This document shows positions 22,385 to 34,297 of a DNA stretch of 64,000 nt, piece by piece. How positions within the stretch are numbered: position 1 is the first letter of the stretch; every line of letters begins with the position of its first letter. The DNA is from Diphasiastrum complanatum (taxonomy: Eukaryota; Streptophyta; Lycopodiopsida; Lycopodiales; Lycopodiaceae), in contig CM055096.1 in the NCBI GenBank assembly GCA_029204225.1, forward strand, positions 35,620,139 through 35,684,138, in the 5' to 3' direction. The position numbers were made by a program, and so were the translations under genes. Under the pieces are notes generated by a model. It was given only the letters and a program-made list of their open reading frames with translations. It was not told the origin of the DNA and did no database searches.

Positions 22385-22599
22385 CTGAAGCAGTTGAAGG
22401 CTTAGGAACTTGAGGCTTCATTCCTCCACCTGTCTTCTTGCAAGAACATTGTGATGACTCTTGAAAGAGTTGATTCTGGATGTGTCGTGATGATCATCAC
22501 CCAGCTGTCGTATGAGCTTGGAAAGCTTGTAAGCAGTTGTATCACTCCATTTTCCACTGTCAAGCATCATCTCTATTCTCAATAAAGCTCTAGCTCTTT

Positions 22600-22600
<1 letters not shown>
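22385..22600 (-). pseudogene. copia gag fragment fused to integrase
   Basis: QLLTSFPSSYDSWVMII, STLSRVITMFLQEDRW and NEASSS are readable, as in gag of this family. At about 22385-22400 the sequence passes directly into the integrase core (ERAEKETRRTTKVLRSDNGG). Zinc knuckle, protease, integrase N-terminus and first Asp are deleted. To the right, gag is broken off by the CT-repeat segment. Confidence 0.75.
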
Positions 22601-22915
<315 letters not shown>

Positions 22916-22920
22916 ATGTT

Positions 22921-24049
22921 AGAAACAAAAAATAAGCTCAAAAAGGTAAGACGAACATGAACGAGACACGAACTCGAACAAGAAACGAACTCGAACAAAA
23001 AATGTTCGTGCGCAGCGGAACGAGCTATACGACTCTCTCCGTAAGCATGACTACGCCTATCAGAACGAACAAAACGGTAGTGATGGGAATCACGGTCGTT
23101 CTTGATTACGTAGCCAAACTTTGATAAATGAATGAAGATCCAGAAGAATGGTTTGTCTTGAATACTAACACAAACTATTCGTCGCAAATGATTCGCAAAG
23201 AACTAGACGGTGCTCGACTGATAATTAGTCGCGAATGATTTGCTAAAGACAAGACTAGATGTTAGTCGTCTATTACCAGAAAGAACAACTAGAAAGATTA
23301 GACAAAATGAATGATAAGCATAGCAATATTAACATAGATCTGAATGCAGAACAAAGAACTGTATCAGATTAAGTATATCATGTATACATGTCAATAATGC
23401 GGTAGAGCACAAGACAATAGCGGACGAAAACGCGTGCCCTACGAAGCTTATGCAATCTGTAAAGGAATAAAACCTTATTGCTAACAATCGAGAATCAATG
23501 CGCAAGGCATCTGCTTTGTATCATTCATCAACTCATCAACTCATTTGCTCATTAACCTCATTCACCTTGTTAACCTGAATACGCAAATGGTATCCATTAT
23601 ATATACATTATATTATAGGTGTGCAGATGTGAAAAGTATAGAGTGGATGTGCTGTCTGTAAGAGATCATGGGTGGCTACAGTCGCTGTCTAGTCTATTAG
23701 CGCAGCTGCATGGGGTGAGCGTGAAAAGGGTGCGACGTCAGTCAATGCTGAAGGATCGTTGGTGATGACGATGCAAAAAGTGCGTCACTCTTACGAGTAG
23801 CCTTAGGATTAGATTTACAGGGTGCCTTTGTTTTTAGGGCACCTTTGGCATTCTGTAAGATAGTGTCTCCTTTTCGCCTATCACCATAACGTGTGTAAAA
23901 ACATAGTGTCGCGACTCTTTTGCCTTTTCTTCGTCTGTGTGAATTTGCATGTAAATATGCAGACTGCGTGACAACGTTAGTAAATATGCAGCATGAATGG
24001 AGGCAGGTTAAAATGGGATTTAAGGAGAGTAGAGGGAATAAATCCAACA
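22921..24049 (-). repeat. copia LTR, 3' end truncated
   Basis: It matches 18752-19998 from GAAAC(A/G)AA onward and ends at 24049 with AATCCAACA beside a polypurine tract. The first roughly 35 bp next to the expected primer site are missing. Confidence 0.85.
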
Positions 24050-24058
24050 CCCCCCCTT
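24050..24058 (-). other. Polypurine tract
   Basis: The minus strand AAGGGGGGG lies directly before the LTR start, identical to 19999-20007. Confidence 0.8.
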
Positions 24059-24059
24059 A

Positions 24060-25092
24060 ATCTGAATCTGTGAATGCCTTGATCTTCAAACTAAGCAATG
24101 CACAAAATTTGTTGTGTGCATTAACACTTAGTGCTCTTGTGAAGATATCTGCAACCATGTCCTACGTTCTACAGTACGTTAAGCTCACTTCTCTATCGAG
24201 AACCTTGCCCCTGATGTAGTGATATTTGATCTCAATGTGCTTACTCCTAGAATGAAATCTAGGGTTGGCCGATAAGGCAATAGCACTTTGGTTATCACAA
24301 AACAAAATTGTAGGGCTGTATTGATACAGATTGATGTCTGACAGCAAATTTCTCAACCAAAACGCTTCCTTAATAGATTGAGAAGCAACAATGTATTCTG
24401 CTTCAGTAGAAAAAAAGTGCAATAGAGGTTTGCTTACGACTGTTCCATGAGATAGGACCGCCGTTGAAGAAGAATGCAAATCCAGATGTGGGCTTACGAT
24501 TGTCTACATCTCCTCTCCAGCTCGCATCAAAATATCTCCTAAGTTGATGAAGATTGTCGTTGCTGACATCTCCATAGCAGATGCACTGGTCCATAGTAGC
24601 TCGAATATATCTCATGACTCAAATAAGAGCCTTCCAATGGGTAATGCCAAGATTAGCCATGTATTGGCTGAGTGAGCTAACAACAAAAGAGATATGTGGT
24701 CTTGTATAGACCATTGCATACATGAGAGATCCTAGTATCGATCGATACAGATACTCTCTCATTTGCTCCTCTTCCTGTTTGGTCTGGGAATATTGGTCCT
24801 TTGACAAATGCAGGCTTGGATCCATTGGTGAGTGAGCAATTTACAATTCATCAAATTGTATCTGTTAAAAATATTATGAAGATACCTTTGTTGAGTGATG
24901 TAAATCAGTTGATTTGCTCTGTCTCTGTGGATTTGAATTCCCAGACAGAAGTGAGCTTCGCCCAGATCAGTCATGTCAAATTCTGAGAACAACATCTGTT
25001 TCGAATTCTTAACCATAGTGGTATCGTTGCTGAAGAGCAACGTATCATCCACGTACAAGGTGATGATAATGAAGGATTGCTACACTGATTTA
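24060..25092 (-). pseudogene. copia RT end and RNase H
   Basis: Copy 3 of the array. It contains YVDDTLLFSND (25055), MTDLGEAHFCLGIQI, a frameshift, the thumb (YRSILGSLMYA), and RNase H with FDASWRGD, SGFAFFFNGGPISW, STEAEYIVAS, FCDNQSAIALS and HSRSKHIEIKYHYI, then ADIFT. A run of A at about 24411 shifts the frame inside RNase H. It is better preserved than copy 2. Similarity to copy 2 stops at about 25092, where unrelated DNA starts, so the 5' two thirds of the element are absent. Confidence 0.9.
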
Positions 25093-26491
25093 ACTTATTA
25101 TCATTGAGCTATGATTTAGATTTACTGAATGTGAGTTTGATGTTTGTTGGATCATTTATGGAAAGCTTATGAATGTTCTAGTTTCTTCTAGTTTCTTGAA
25201 TGTCCATGGTTTTTTATTCATCCCTATGTTCAACTGTTTTAGTAATGCATGTGAATGACCTTTGGCACATGACAATGGAAAAGAGTGGGAAGTGAAGTTC
25301 CCATATGAATATTTTCTAGCCTAGAGCAAAATGATTGTCATACTTAGAACTACAACATGTTTTCTTTTCTTTTTTTTAAACAAAGTTTCAAACGAGAGCA
25401 CTTCATTGGTAACAATTCATTAGCAAACTTGAGGGGGGAAGGGGGTTTTTTCTTGGAGTGGCTCCACCAATCAAGGTAGAGTATTTGAGCCTTTTGGACT
25501 TACTCCCCTTGGCCACTTCATGTGAAACCACCCTAAGCAAACAAAAGATTGGTGAAGTTTTGGTGAGGACAATTGATGCTTGGCCCCAACTTCCAAGAGT
25601 GGTAAATGTGCTAAGATGTCGATACATGGAGGTGTGAAGAAAGTGCATGCTATCTTAATTGCTCCAACTACTCCATTTTTATTCTTTGTTGACATTGTGC
25701 AACTATATGCGTGAGACTAGATTGTTGTGCTCGATCGTTAGTATGTGAAGAGGCATTTATGTCTTGAGTCCTTCAAAATGACATTCGTCGTCATGATGAA
25801 GGAGAGGACAAGGAAATTGAATCTCTCATTTTCAATGATTTTTTTACCTTGTCGGACGCACCAATCCATGTTTGACATTGGCAATAGGACGAGTATTTTG
25901 TGGCCAATTAAGAGTAACTGCGAAAGAGAGAGCATCAAACAATAGGACCTCTTCCAACAAACTTGAGGTGGGTCCTAGCTATAGAAGTTTTTATCTAGTT
26001 AAAGCAACTTTAAACCCAAAAGCAAAGAGAACTCGTCAAGCACAATGGTAAATTTTTTTTAGATCTCAAAGAATTTTTACGACATACTATTGACTATGGA
26101 CATTTAAATATATGCATTCTACATATCTATGAGGGTTATTAATGGCATCTCTAATTCTGGCACATTGCACAGAGACAACAATGCATAATGCCGACCACTA
26201 TTTCAATTGAAGCCAGATCTCCACCAATTTCAATTCCTAAGCACAATGCCCAAGTTACATCGTGCATAGGCCTCCTTGTTCTTGAGAGCACTCAAACACG
26301 GGGGTGCCCACAAGCCGAGTTCAATAACCTAACTAGGTATATTTCTTGCATTATCATATGTGCCCAAAATCAGAGAGGAAAGCGAAGGAGTCATCACCGA
26401 ATCACCAGTCTAAATAGACACGTCTCAAGTGTGTATCGGCAATAATAATATGGATATAGTCATTTTATGCCAGAATTTCAAAAGGCGCTAA
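25093..26491. other. Intergenic, no gene recognised
   Basis: Only short frames (up to about 80 codons) without recognisable motifs occur on either strand. There is no LTR end, primer site or repeat pair. This is among the least repeat-marked DNA in the window and flanks the tRNA gene. Confidence 0.45.
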
Positions 26492-26563
26492 GCCTTTATA
26501 GCTCAGTGGTAGAGCGTCAGTCTTGTAAACTGAAGGTCCAGAGTTCGATCCTCTGTGGAGGCA
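26492..26563 (+). tRNA. tRNA-Thr (anticodon TGT)
   Basis: The 72-nt sequence folds as a cloverleaf: acceptor GCCTTTA/TGGAGGC (seven pairs including G-T) with discriminator A, D-arm GCTC/GAGC, anticodon arm TCAGT/ACTGA around loop CTTGTAA (anticodon TGT, reads ACA), five-base variable loop, and T-arm CAGAG/CTCTG with loop TTCGATC. Internal Pol III boxes are present (A box TAGCTCAGTGG; B box AGTTCGATCC). No CCA is encoded and no intron is seen, and a TTTT lies about 40 bp downstream. It looks like a nuclear gene rather than the plastid trnT types. It is the only host gene I can support here. Confidence 0.95.
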
Positions 26564-28534
26564 CACAACCATAATTGAATACCTCCATCACGATTGAGAT
26601 TTATTTTGGGGTGTCCTTGTTTTACTGCAAGCGTTCTAGAAACTCTCCAAATCTCCCTCATACCATAAATAAATTTTCCACTACTCCTATCGCAAACGGC
26701 TCTAAAACTGACCTCCTCCTATGGACTGGAAACGTACCACAAGTGTGACCTTGCCATCAGTTGCCCGAGCGCCACAGGATTGCAATGGTGATTTGTTGAT
26801 AGGTATCTGGCACAGGCACGGTCATGTGTATCGTGCAAATAGCAACCCGATGAACACATCTAGTAGGAACTTGGAAGTCAGAGATGAAGGTTTATTATGG
26901 TAGTCGAGACCTAGCCATCCATGCCAGAGCTAATTGGACTTGGACGTGTTGAGAGGCTTGTTGTCAAATCGGCAGAGTGATCAGGCTGACTACTGAACTA
27001 TGACAGGCACAGGGGGTGATCATTACTAGTCACTACACCATATCAAATGCACAAAGAGCTGACCGAATGACGTCTGTACCACAAGAGTCAAAGTTGAAAT
27101 TTCTCTACATATACATCAAGCTTTGAAAAATGGCAGTAAAACGAGCTCGTCCTCATACTCCGTAATGGATTTTCAAGGAATTGGTTAGTTGTTCTAAATT
27201 GAATGCAAAACAAACTAGACAAAACTATTACAGACTTTGACCAGAATCTGCCATGCATTTCTGGAACTGCATGGATTTCACAGAAGAATTAATGCTGCCC
27301 ATGCACTTCTGGAACTGCCCAAGAATAATAATCCTGGTAAAATTCCTGTAAGCAGTGAATAATTTGGGCTAGAGAGTAAAACTTCAAGAATTTGAGAGTG
27401 TTTTTTAAAGAAATATATCTGATTTCTGGAAGACTGCCTAAACGCATAGAAGCATTAGAGAGTTTATAGTGTATTTCCAGGTCTTCTTGGCTGACGGAGC
27501 ATGGCAGTTTTGAGGACCTTAAGGAAGTGAGTGGCACATCTAAGATAAGGATTCACGAGGTTCCTCTCACTAACCAGCTTACTAATAGGGGTGATTAGGG
27601 AGCTGGTTAGTGATGGTTCTTTACAGTGGAAGGTTTGGAGAGTACTATACTTTCTTCGTTTAACGCACCAAGGTGTCTCAAACCAAGGACTCAGGTCAAA
27701 ACCTTTCCCTACACTTGAATGATGCTGCAGTTTTGAGTTGTCAACTATGGACTGCCCTTTTTCAGTCTACTTGTGATTTTATCTGATAAGGAACATGCGG
27801 GTGAATTGCAGATCTACAAGGCAACCGTAAACTAGGGGTATGCAACTGTTGATCCTGGATTTTGGTGCATTGTATATTTTCAGTGTCGTAAGTCAGGGTC
27901 ACAACGTTTTCAAATAGACCACCATAGCGTCTACAAGGAATAAACTATGATAGTCCTGCATAATGAGCTAGCTGGCATTATGTATCATGTGAGAAATTTA
28001 GATCCAAAACATACTTAATGGATCTCTAAGATCTTAACCAAATTTGGATGCACATCTAGATTTAGTTGCAAAATAGAAATCATTAATTTTAGCATGCTAG
28101 AATTGCATAAATCACTAAAATCTGATCATAAGTATAAAAGTACAGTAAGGTATTGTCCATGTCCGTATAATAGCACCAACCTACTGTCCATCACACATCT
28201 GGAAACAAGATCAATCACAAAATTGACATTCTACACACTATAAATCAAGATAACTTGAGAAGAGATGGACATAGAAACACAAGAGATGAATTTTTCAAAA
28301 AGAAAGAAAACTTTGATCATCATTCTCCATGCTAGTACAACTATTTATAGCTTCCAAAATGTCATTTGGCCAATTTCCCTAAACTTGCCCTAAATGGTAA
28401 CTTCTTGGTACTTCATCAAATAACCTTTGGCGAGCTTCTTGAGGCGAGCTTTTTCGTATTCGAAGCGAGCTTTTTTGCGTTCGAATCAAACTTCTCTAAC
28501 ACCAATTCGGATAAGTTAATGGATCCAACAACCT
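26564..28534. other. Intergenic, no gene recognised
   Basis: No protein family was recognised. An 82-codon minus-strand frame at 27289-27537 is Leu/Ser-rich but shows no regular leucine-rich-repeat spacing. A small repeat at 28430-28486 has GCGAGCTTYTT three times, followed by TTCGAA. The stretch is otherwise AT-rich. Confidence 0.4.
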
Positions 28535-29490
28535 TCATTTACCATGTACATCTCCTTGATAAGCAGGACAAATACACAAACAAACAAGCAGGAAGCCAAA
28601 TATCACATCTTTAAAAGGTACATACAAGAGCATTTCTTGCCAACTATATACCTTTTCCTCCAAGTTGCTAATATTCATTCTAAGGGCATGTTGACGTATG
28701 AGGGGAGAATGTATGGGCTTGGATGACGGTGAGATGTAGGTGGTGACAATCATCATCATACTACTTACTGTGAGGGAAAACATATTGGGATCTAAATATT
28801 GGTTTATATGTCTTGGATGGGGAGGAGAGAGAGGCAACTTAATGAAGATTAGTGGTACAGAAGTTAGCTTGGGTGGTCAAGCGTGTTGTAATTAGAAAGG
28901 CACTATAACTGTGAGAGAAATGTCGTATGGTATAGAGAGACATGAGGGGATTTGAATGTGTAATGGGATGCAGAAGGAACAAAAGAGCATGGTGTGAATG
29001 CATGGTCTTGTAGTCGAACCCATTTGAAAGGAGATGGAGGAGTGGTCAAAAGCGTAGTGGGGAGATGGTTAGATATGATACATAGGAAACAAAAGACAAT
29101 GAGATAGTCAAGTATATTGTGGCTATCATTACAAGGATGACAAGTGAAATCACTTGAAGCAAGCCAAATGGACAGGCCATTATAAATGACCAGTTGCTGA
29201 TGAGACTCACCCATCTACAAGAGAGACTCACCATGAGTGGTGGCTAGACCATCCTTGTTTGCTGAAACTCTGACAGTACCTAACACCTCTCTGACAAGTG
29301 CTTGGAGACCTAGTGAGTTAGCGTGCAACATCATCTGGCATCCAACAGTTCGGGCATCAAGATCACCCAGAGGCAGTGATAATGCTAGCAATAGATCTGC
29401 AAATGAGAGTCCAACACTCTTGTTGTTTGTTGTTTTGGGTGGGAGGTAGCATGTTGCAATATATACATCTTTATCAAGACCCATATATTA
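28535..29490 (-). pseudogene. LINE endonuclease (EEP family) remnant
   Basis: The minus strand reads as the middle of a non-LTR retrotransposon apurinic-like endonuclease: VYIATCYLPP near 29470, then LPLGDLDART where the family has GDFNARTG, then KDGLATTHGESLL, an in-frame TAG, and LVIYNGLSIW, SSDFTCH and ILDYLIV (around 29180-29080). Order and spacing fit the family: Tyr-x-Pro-Pro, GD.NAR, NG, fTc, S..DY. The Asn of the usual D-x-N is Asp here. Downstream sequence to 28535 is too decayed to assign, and no RT domain follows. The N-terminal endonuclease is absent. Confidence 0.65.
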
Positions 29491-29494
29491 TATC

Positions 29495-30340
29495 TTGGTG
29501 CAAATATAGGGTGCCTACTGAGAACTTTTCACACGTGTGAACCAGTTGCAAGTACAAAGGATTAAGAGAATGAATGATTGCACACTAAACTAGCTTCTAT
29601 TCCAAAAACAATGAGATGGAAAACATTGGCAAGCTAGTTAGCATGAAGGCAAGAGCATTCATCACAATCTAACTATCATTACACCTCAAATGGATCAAAT
29701 GGAAGCTTTACTTGAAGTGTATTCTTGTGGTACAAAGCCACCTTATTTATAATACAAGAGGCCTTCTAGAACTCATGGAGAGAGAGCACAATCGAGATGC
29801 CACATTGCCTCTACCTCTCTACTAGATGACAAAAAGAGAGATGGATAAGACTTGAGAATCTCTCTTTTTGAGAATCCTTTGACCTACAAGAGTAGCCTCA
29901 AATGCTTCTTGATAGGTTCTAGACCTACACATCACTATGAAGACAAAAAACTAGCTTGACTCTAATTGGAAAGTTACTAGACTAGTCTACCTCAAGTTTG
30001 GAGAAACCCCAAAACTTGAATCTCTAAGTTTAATATTATTTTAATTTTACAATATTTTCACACTCCTTAAAATAAAAATAATATTTACAATACCAAGGAC
30101 TTGGAGATCAAGCCAAGATTTAATCTATGTCTTTCAAAGTCCTTCCATTAGGGCCCTTTTTGGACTCAAAAAGGGCCTCTAATTATTTGCTAATTATGAT
30201 TAATTAACCCACTAATTGTCCTATGTGGCAGTTCACCATGGGTTAACTCACAGTTCAATAGGCTTCACTTAGGGCCTAGTGTAATATAACAAGGACAAAT
30301 GATTTTAATGTTATCTAAAATCTTGAATCCAATATGACTT
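29495..30340 (-). other. LTR-like noncoding DNA (weak)
   Basis: No gene. On the minus strand a TATTATAAATAAGG box (about 29745-29758) is followed some 200 bp downstream by TTCACACGTGTGAA, a palindrome also seen near the ends of copia-related segments at 37154 and 40617. This is compatible with a solo LTR, but no TG/CA ends or target duplication were identified. Confidence 0.3.
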
Positions 30341-30344
30341 TCAA

Positions 30345-30589
30345 TTTTCACGGCCTTCAAAAGTCGTTTTTAATAACTCAGAATGTCAAAAAAGGGGGCC
30401 CAATATTTCATTGGGCCCCCATATTGAAAAAAATTTCAAAAAAAAGTTGGTGGGAGGGGGGATTGAGGTACAACCCCCCCCCCCCTCTTGGTAGTACACA
30501 CACCCTCCCCCCCGCTCCCCCTTGTGTACCCTCTCGACCCTTTTTTGACATTCTGAGTTATTAAAAACGACTTTTGAAGGCCGTGAAAA
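30345..30589. repeat. Foldback element with perfect 52-bp arms
   Basis: Bases 30345-30396 are the exact reverse complement of 30538-30589 (both contain CACGGCCTTC and TAACTCAGAATG or complements). Just inside the left arm is a second hairpin, GGGGGCCCAAT/ATTGGGCCCCC with a 5-base loop (30394-30420). The centre is C-rich. No open frame of note. The size (245 bp) and structure suit a MITE/foldback element. A target duplication is not evident. Confidence 0.9.
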
Positions 30590-30778
30590 AATAGCTATAT
30601 TTTCATTTAAATTTGAACTTGAGCCATGTCCTATCATCATTATTATGGGTTGAGGAAGTAGAATTAGAAGAGAGTTAGTGGGTGGGTTAGGATTGGAGAT
30701 CTAATTTACACCATTGGATGTGCCATGTCATATGGACCATTCCGTCTCAATTGTCACTCTCTTATTGGTACACATGTC

Positions 30779-31051
30779 TTAGAATTTGCTTTGCACAGGA
30801 ACACAGATCATGCTACACAGTAACACAGACAGAAAACACTCTCCACAACAAGCTCACATAGCAACTGTATTTCTCAAAATGAAATTACACTATACATATA
30901 GTTGTTCACTCAGGCAACCCATGCATGACCCAGGTTGCCGTTGGCGGGACGCGTGTCCCCGTCGACTTGCCTCGTGGCGAGGCCAACTGATCCTTATCCA
31001 CTGATAAGGCCCACAATACAGTAACACAGTGATTCTACTTTAATTCTAACT
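30779..31051 (-). repeat. copia 3' LTR
   Basis: It matches 35601-35873 nearly base for base, including GGAACACAGATCAT, CTCACATAGCAACTG and GACTTGCCTCGTGGCGAGGC (a hairpin). A TATA-like ACTATATGTATAG is on the minus strand. A polypurine tract AAGGGAGAGA (minus, 31051-31060) precedes it. Confidence 0.9.
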
Positions 31052-31069
31052 CTCTCCCTTAGAAGTAGA

Positions 31070-32990
31070 GTCTACTTTCTATACAGTCATATACATAGCT
31101 TTAAAGTCAACAAACTTTAAGTACAGAAAGCTTTGATCTAAACTTATCAAACTTTTCTCCAGTAAGTGGCTTAGTGAAAATATCAGCTAGTTATTCATCT
31201 GTGCTACAATGAACAATATGAATTTCACGACTCAGCAGCCTCTCACATATGAAGTGATATTGAATCTCAATGTGTTTAGTTCTCGCATGGAACACTGGAT
31301 TCTTTGCTAGCTGAATGCCACTCTAACTGTCGCTATGTAAAGTCATGGAATTTTTTTGCTTCATGCCAATTTCTTCCAAGATTTGTCTCAACCATATAGC
31401 TTCATGTGCTGCACTACACATTGCCTTATAATCTGCTTTTGTGGTGGAAAGAGCAATTGTACTTTGCCTCTTACTAGACCAAGAAAAGCAACTACCACAA
31501 AATTGGAATACATACCCTGTGGTGGATCTACGATCATCATAGTCACCTCCCCAATCCGCATCCACATAGCCACACAACTCAGGTAAACCATCATGCTTCC
31601 TGTAAATCAAGCCATACTCTGAAGTGCCTTTCACATAACGCAAAATGCGTTTAGCTACCTTCCGTAGGTGCTGCCATAAACTGACTTACAATGCCAACAA
31701 CATAGCATATATCTGGTCTAGTCGTGGTAAGGTAAATCAAGCTCCCTACTAACTATCTATATAGCATAGCATCAAATGATTGTGACTCATCAAGCTTAGA
31801 AAGATTTTTACCTGGTTCAATAGGAGTGTTGACTGGTTTGCAATCCTACAACCTAAACCTGTGCAGCAACTCTTTGACATACTTCACCTGTGTTAAACCC
31901 ACTTTATGTCCTTTTTGCCACACTTCTACTCCAAGGCAGAAATGCATCAGGCTGAGATTTGTCATCTCGAATTGTTCCATGAGGTCTTTCTTGATCATGT
32001 CTATCATCTCTTGATTATTTCCTGTAATAATCAAGTCATCAACATAAAGAACAATAAAAGCAACCATACCATCAAAGCATAAGACATATAGATTTGGATC
32101 AGAATGTGTTCTCACCATCCCCTTTGAACGAAAGTAGGCATCAATCCTACTATTTTATGCACGTGGTGCTTGTTTAAGACCATAAAGCACTTTCTTCAAG
32201 CAAATACTTTATTTTCCTGTCCCTTCGTTACAAAGCCTTCAGGTTGATCCATGAACACTTTTTCTTCTAATCACCATTTAGAAAAACAGATTTCACATCC
32301 ATCTGATGCAAAGGCCAACCAAAATGTGAAGCTAAAGCAATAAGTAGACATAGAGTATTCCACTTACAAACCGACGCAAAGGTCTCCTCATAGTCGATGC
32401 GTTTATTTTGTGCGTACCCTTTGATCACCAATCTTGCTTTGTGCTTTGCTATACTTCCATCTGCATGGTACTTAGTCCTGTATACCCATTTGCAACCAAT
32501 GGGTTTCCTGCCAACTGGTGGTTCTACTAAGTCCCATGTGCTATGCTTAGAAATTGACTCCATCTCCTCTCCCATGGCCTTGACCCAAATGTCATCATCC
32601 TTCGCTTCACCATAAGTCGAAGGTTCTTTGCTTTGAATAATGCTAGATAAGAGAGCATAATTTGATTCATAATTTTCAAGTAGTATCTTCTCTCTTGTTG
32701 ATCTTCGTAGCTCTCCCTGGTTAGATGATCTTGGAAAGTCATCTATGTCGCGGCTCTCCAACAATCTCTCAAACCACTTAGGGAGCTTCTTGTCAGGTGA
32801 TCGGCTTCTTGGTGAAAATGTATCCCACGGTATATCCTTCTCCTTGCGTTTGTCACCTGCAACTTCAATTCTTTTTGCACCAAAAGGTTTGTCCCTACCT
32901 CTCCAACCTGTTTCTTAAGGTTGAGTAGTAGTATCTTGAGATGTATCCTCATGTTGATCGCTCGGAAGGTCAATGAATGAATCATCATCA
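31070..32990 (-). pseudogene. copia RT/RNase H of the integrase-less element
   Basis: From the linker (RRSTREKILLENYE) RT starts with CKWVYRTKYHADGS, ARLVIKGYAQ and ETFASV, then a shifted LHQMDVKSVFLNGD (32764-32267). After a frame change come LYVDDLIITGNN (YVDD intact) and FCLGVEVWQ (32118-31846). RNase H has YVDADWGGD, FSWSSKRQSTIALST, an ATKADYKA variant of the TEAEY block, and HSDS, a stop, then NPVFHARTKHIEI and FTKPL..EKF up to about 31130. Frame changes around 32200 and 31700 and stops inactivate it. Confidence 0.9.
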
Positions 32991-32999
32991 GGTGGTATC

Positions 33000-34297
33000 C
33001 TCACTATACCATCTTTCCCACAAGTCCATGTTTCCCCTTGATTGTAGCATTCAACCTGTACAATTTTGTATTGGGCTCCCTTACTCCATCCCCAATAACT
33101 TTGAACTTTTGGTTCACATCCTTCACAAAGCAACGATCATGGTTGAATTCTACTTTCAACTTTTGATCATTAATGACTCCAACAGAAAGTAGATTTTTCT
33201 TTAAACCTGGTACGTAAAGTACCTCCCTGATCATCCTACTTTTGCCATCAGGTAGTTGGATTGAAATAGTGCCTATCCCCTTGATCTTGCACACCTCACC
33301 ATTTGCTTGTGAAACAGATGTTCCATTATCCAGCACCTTCAAACTACTGAACCAATTCTTGTTTCCTGTCATGTGTCTTGTGGCTCCTGAGTCAATATAC
33401 CATGCTTGATCATCTTGATTAGATGACAATGCAAATATGAAGATGCTAGAGTCTTCAATATCACCCTTATCGACAAGGTTACCTGCTTGTTTTGGTTTTC
33501 CCTTGTCTTGTTCTGCCAGGAATTTGCGACATTCACTTTTCCAATGGCCCTTTTTACCACAATGGAAGCACTTGCCTTTCTTCTTAGTTTAACTGAAAGA
33601 TCCCTCATCCTCCTGAGACTTGGCAAATTGCTGCTTAAACTTCTTCTTGCCCTTGCCCTTGCCTTGTTTTTGGCGTGTCGCAAGTGTCTGATTGTCAGTA
33701 TTTTGACGTCTAGTTTTCACCATTTCTCGCCGTTGCTCTTCCTACATCAAGATTCCTGTGAGCTCGTCAAAGGTTCGCAATCTTTCTCTTGATGCTATTC
33801 CGCTCACAAACATTTGATAGGGTTTTGCAATGCCGCACAATGCATTGTGTAACAATTCCACATCACGTATGCGCTCACCAATAGAATGCAGTTCATCTCT
33901 CATTGTCTTGATTCTGGTCATGTACGTCTGAATGTGCTCTCCTTGGTCCATGCGGGCACTATTCAACTTTGACTTCAGAAACATGATTCTTGATGGATTT
34001 GACATCTTGAACTGCTCCTTTAGCACATCCCATGCCAGTCTGGGTGTAATAGCATCACAAATGTGGGTAATGATGTGATTCTTCACTGACAAGTTAATGA
34101 AGGTCAAAGCTTTCCTCATCTTTTTGTTGAACACTTTGATGTCTGCTTCATTTGGCAGCCTTCTCTCATCACCTGTGATGACTTCCCACACGTCTTTCTC
34201 CATCAGTATGTTTTTCATTTAATTTCCACACTGCATAGTTGGATATCCCGTCCAATTTGCTACTTTCACTCAAAATGGACTCTCCCATGTTTGCCAT
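33000..34297 (-). pseudogene. copia gag-protease
   Basis: Gag starts at 34297 (MANMGESILSESSKLDG). A one-base frame change near 34220 leads into MKNILMEKDVWEVI, MRKALTFINLSV, AWDVLKEQFKM and FLKSKLNSARM. A stop at 33742 follows. The zinc knuckle (CFHCGKKGHWKSEC, near 33570) is intact. Protease follows with WYIDSGATRHMTG (33390), VLYVPGLKKNLLSVGV and KLYRLNA. At about 33000 the sequence jumps to the post-integrase linker (PPDDDSFIDLP), giving a clean loss of the whole integrase. Confidence 0.9.

Noticed and set aside
26492-26563. Plastid or mitochondrial origin of the tRNA
   Set aside because: Stem sequences do not fit the plastid trnT-UGU or trnT-GGU genes as I know them; they fit nuclear tRNA-Thr.
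27289-27537. Possible leucine-rich-repeat (NLR-like) fragment
   Set aside because: Leu/Ser-rich, but the spacing does not follow LxxLxLxx and no NB-ARC motifs are nearby.
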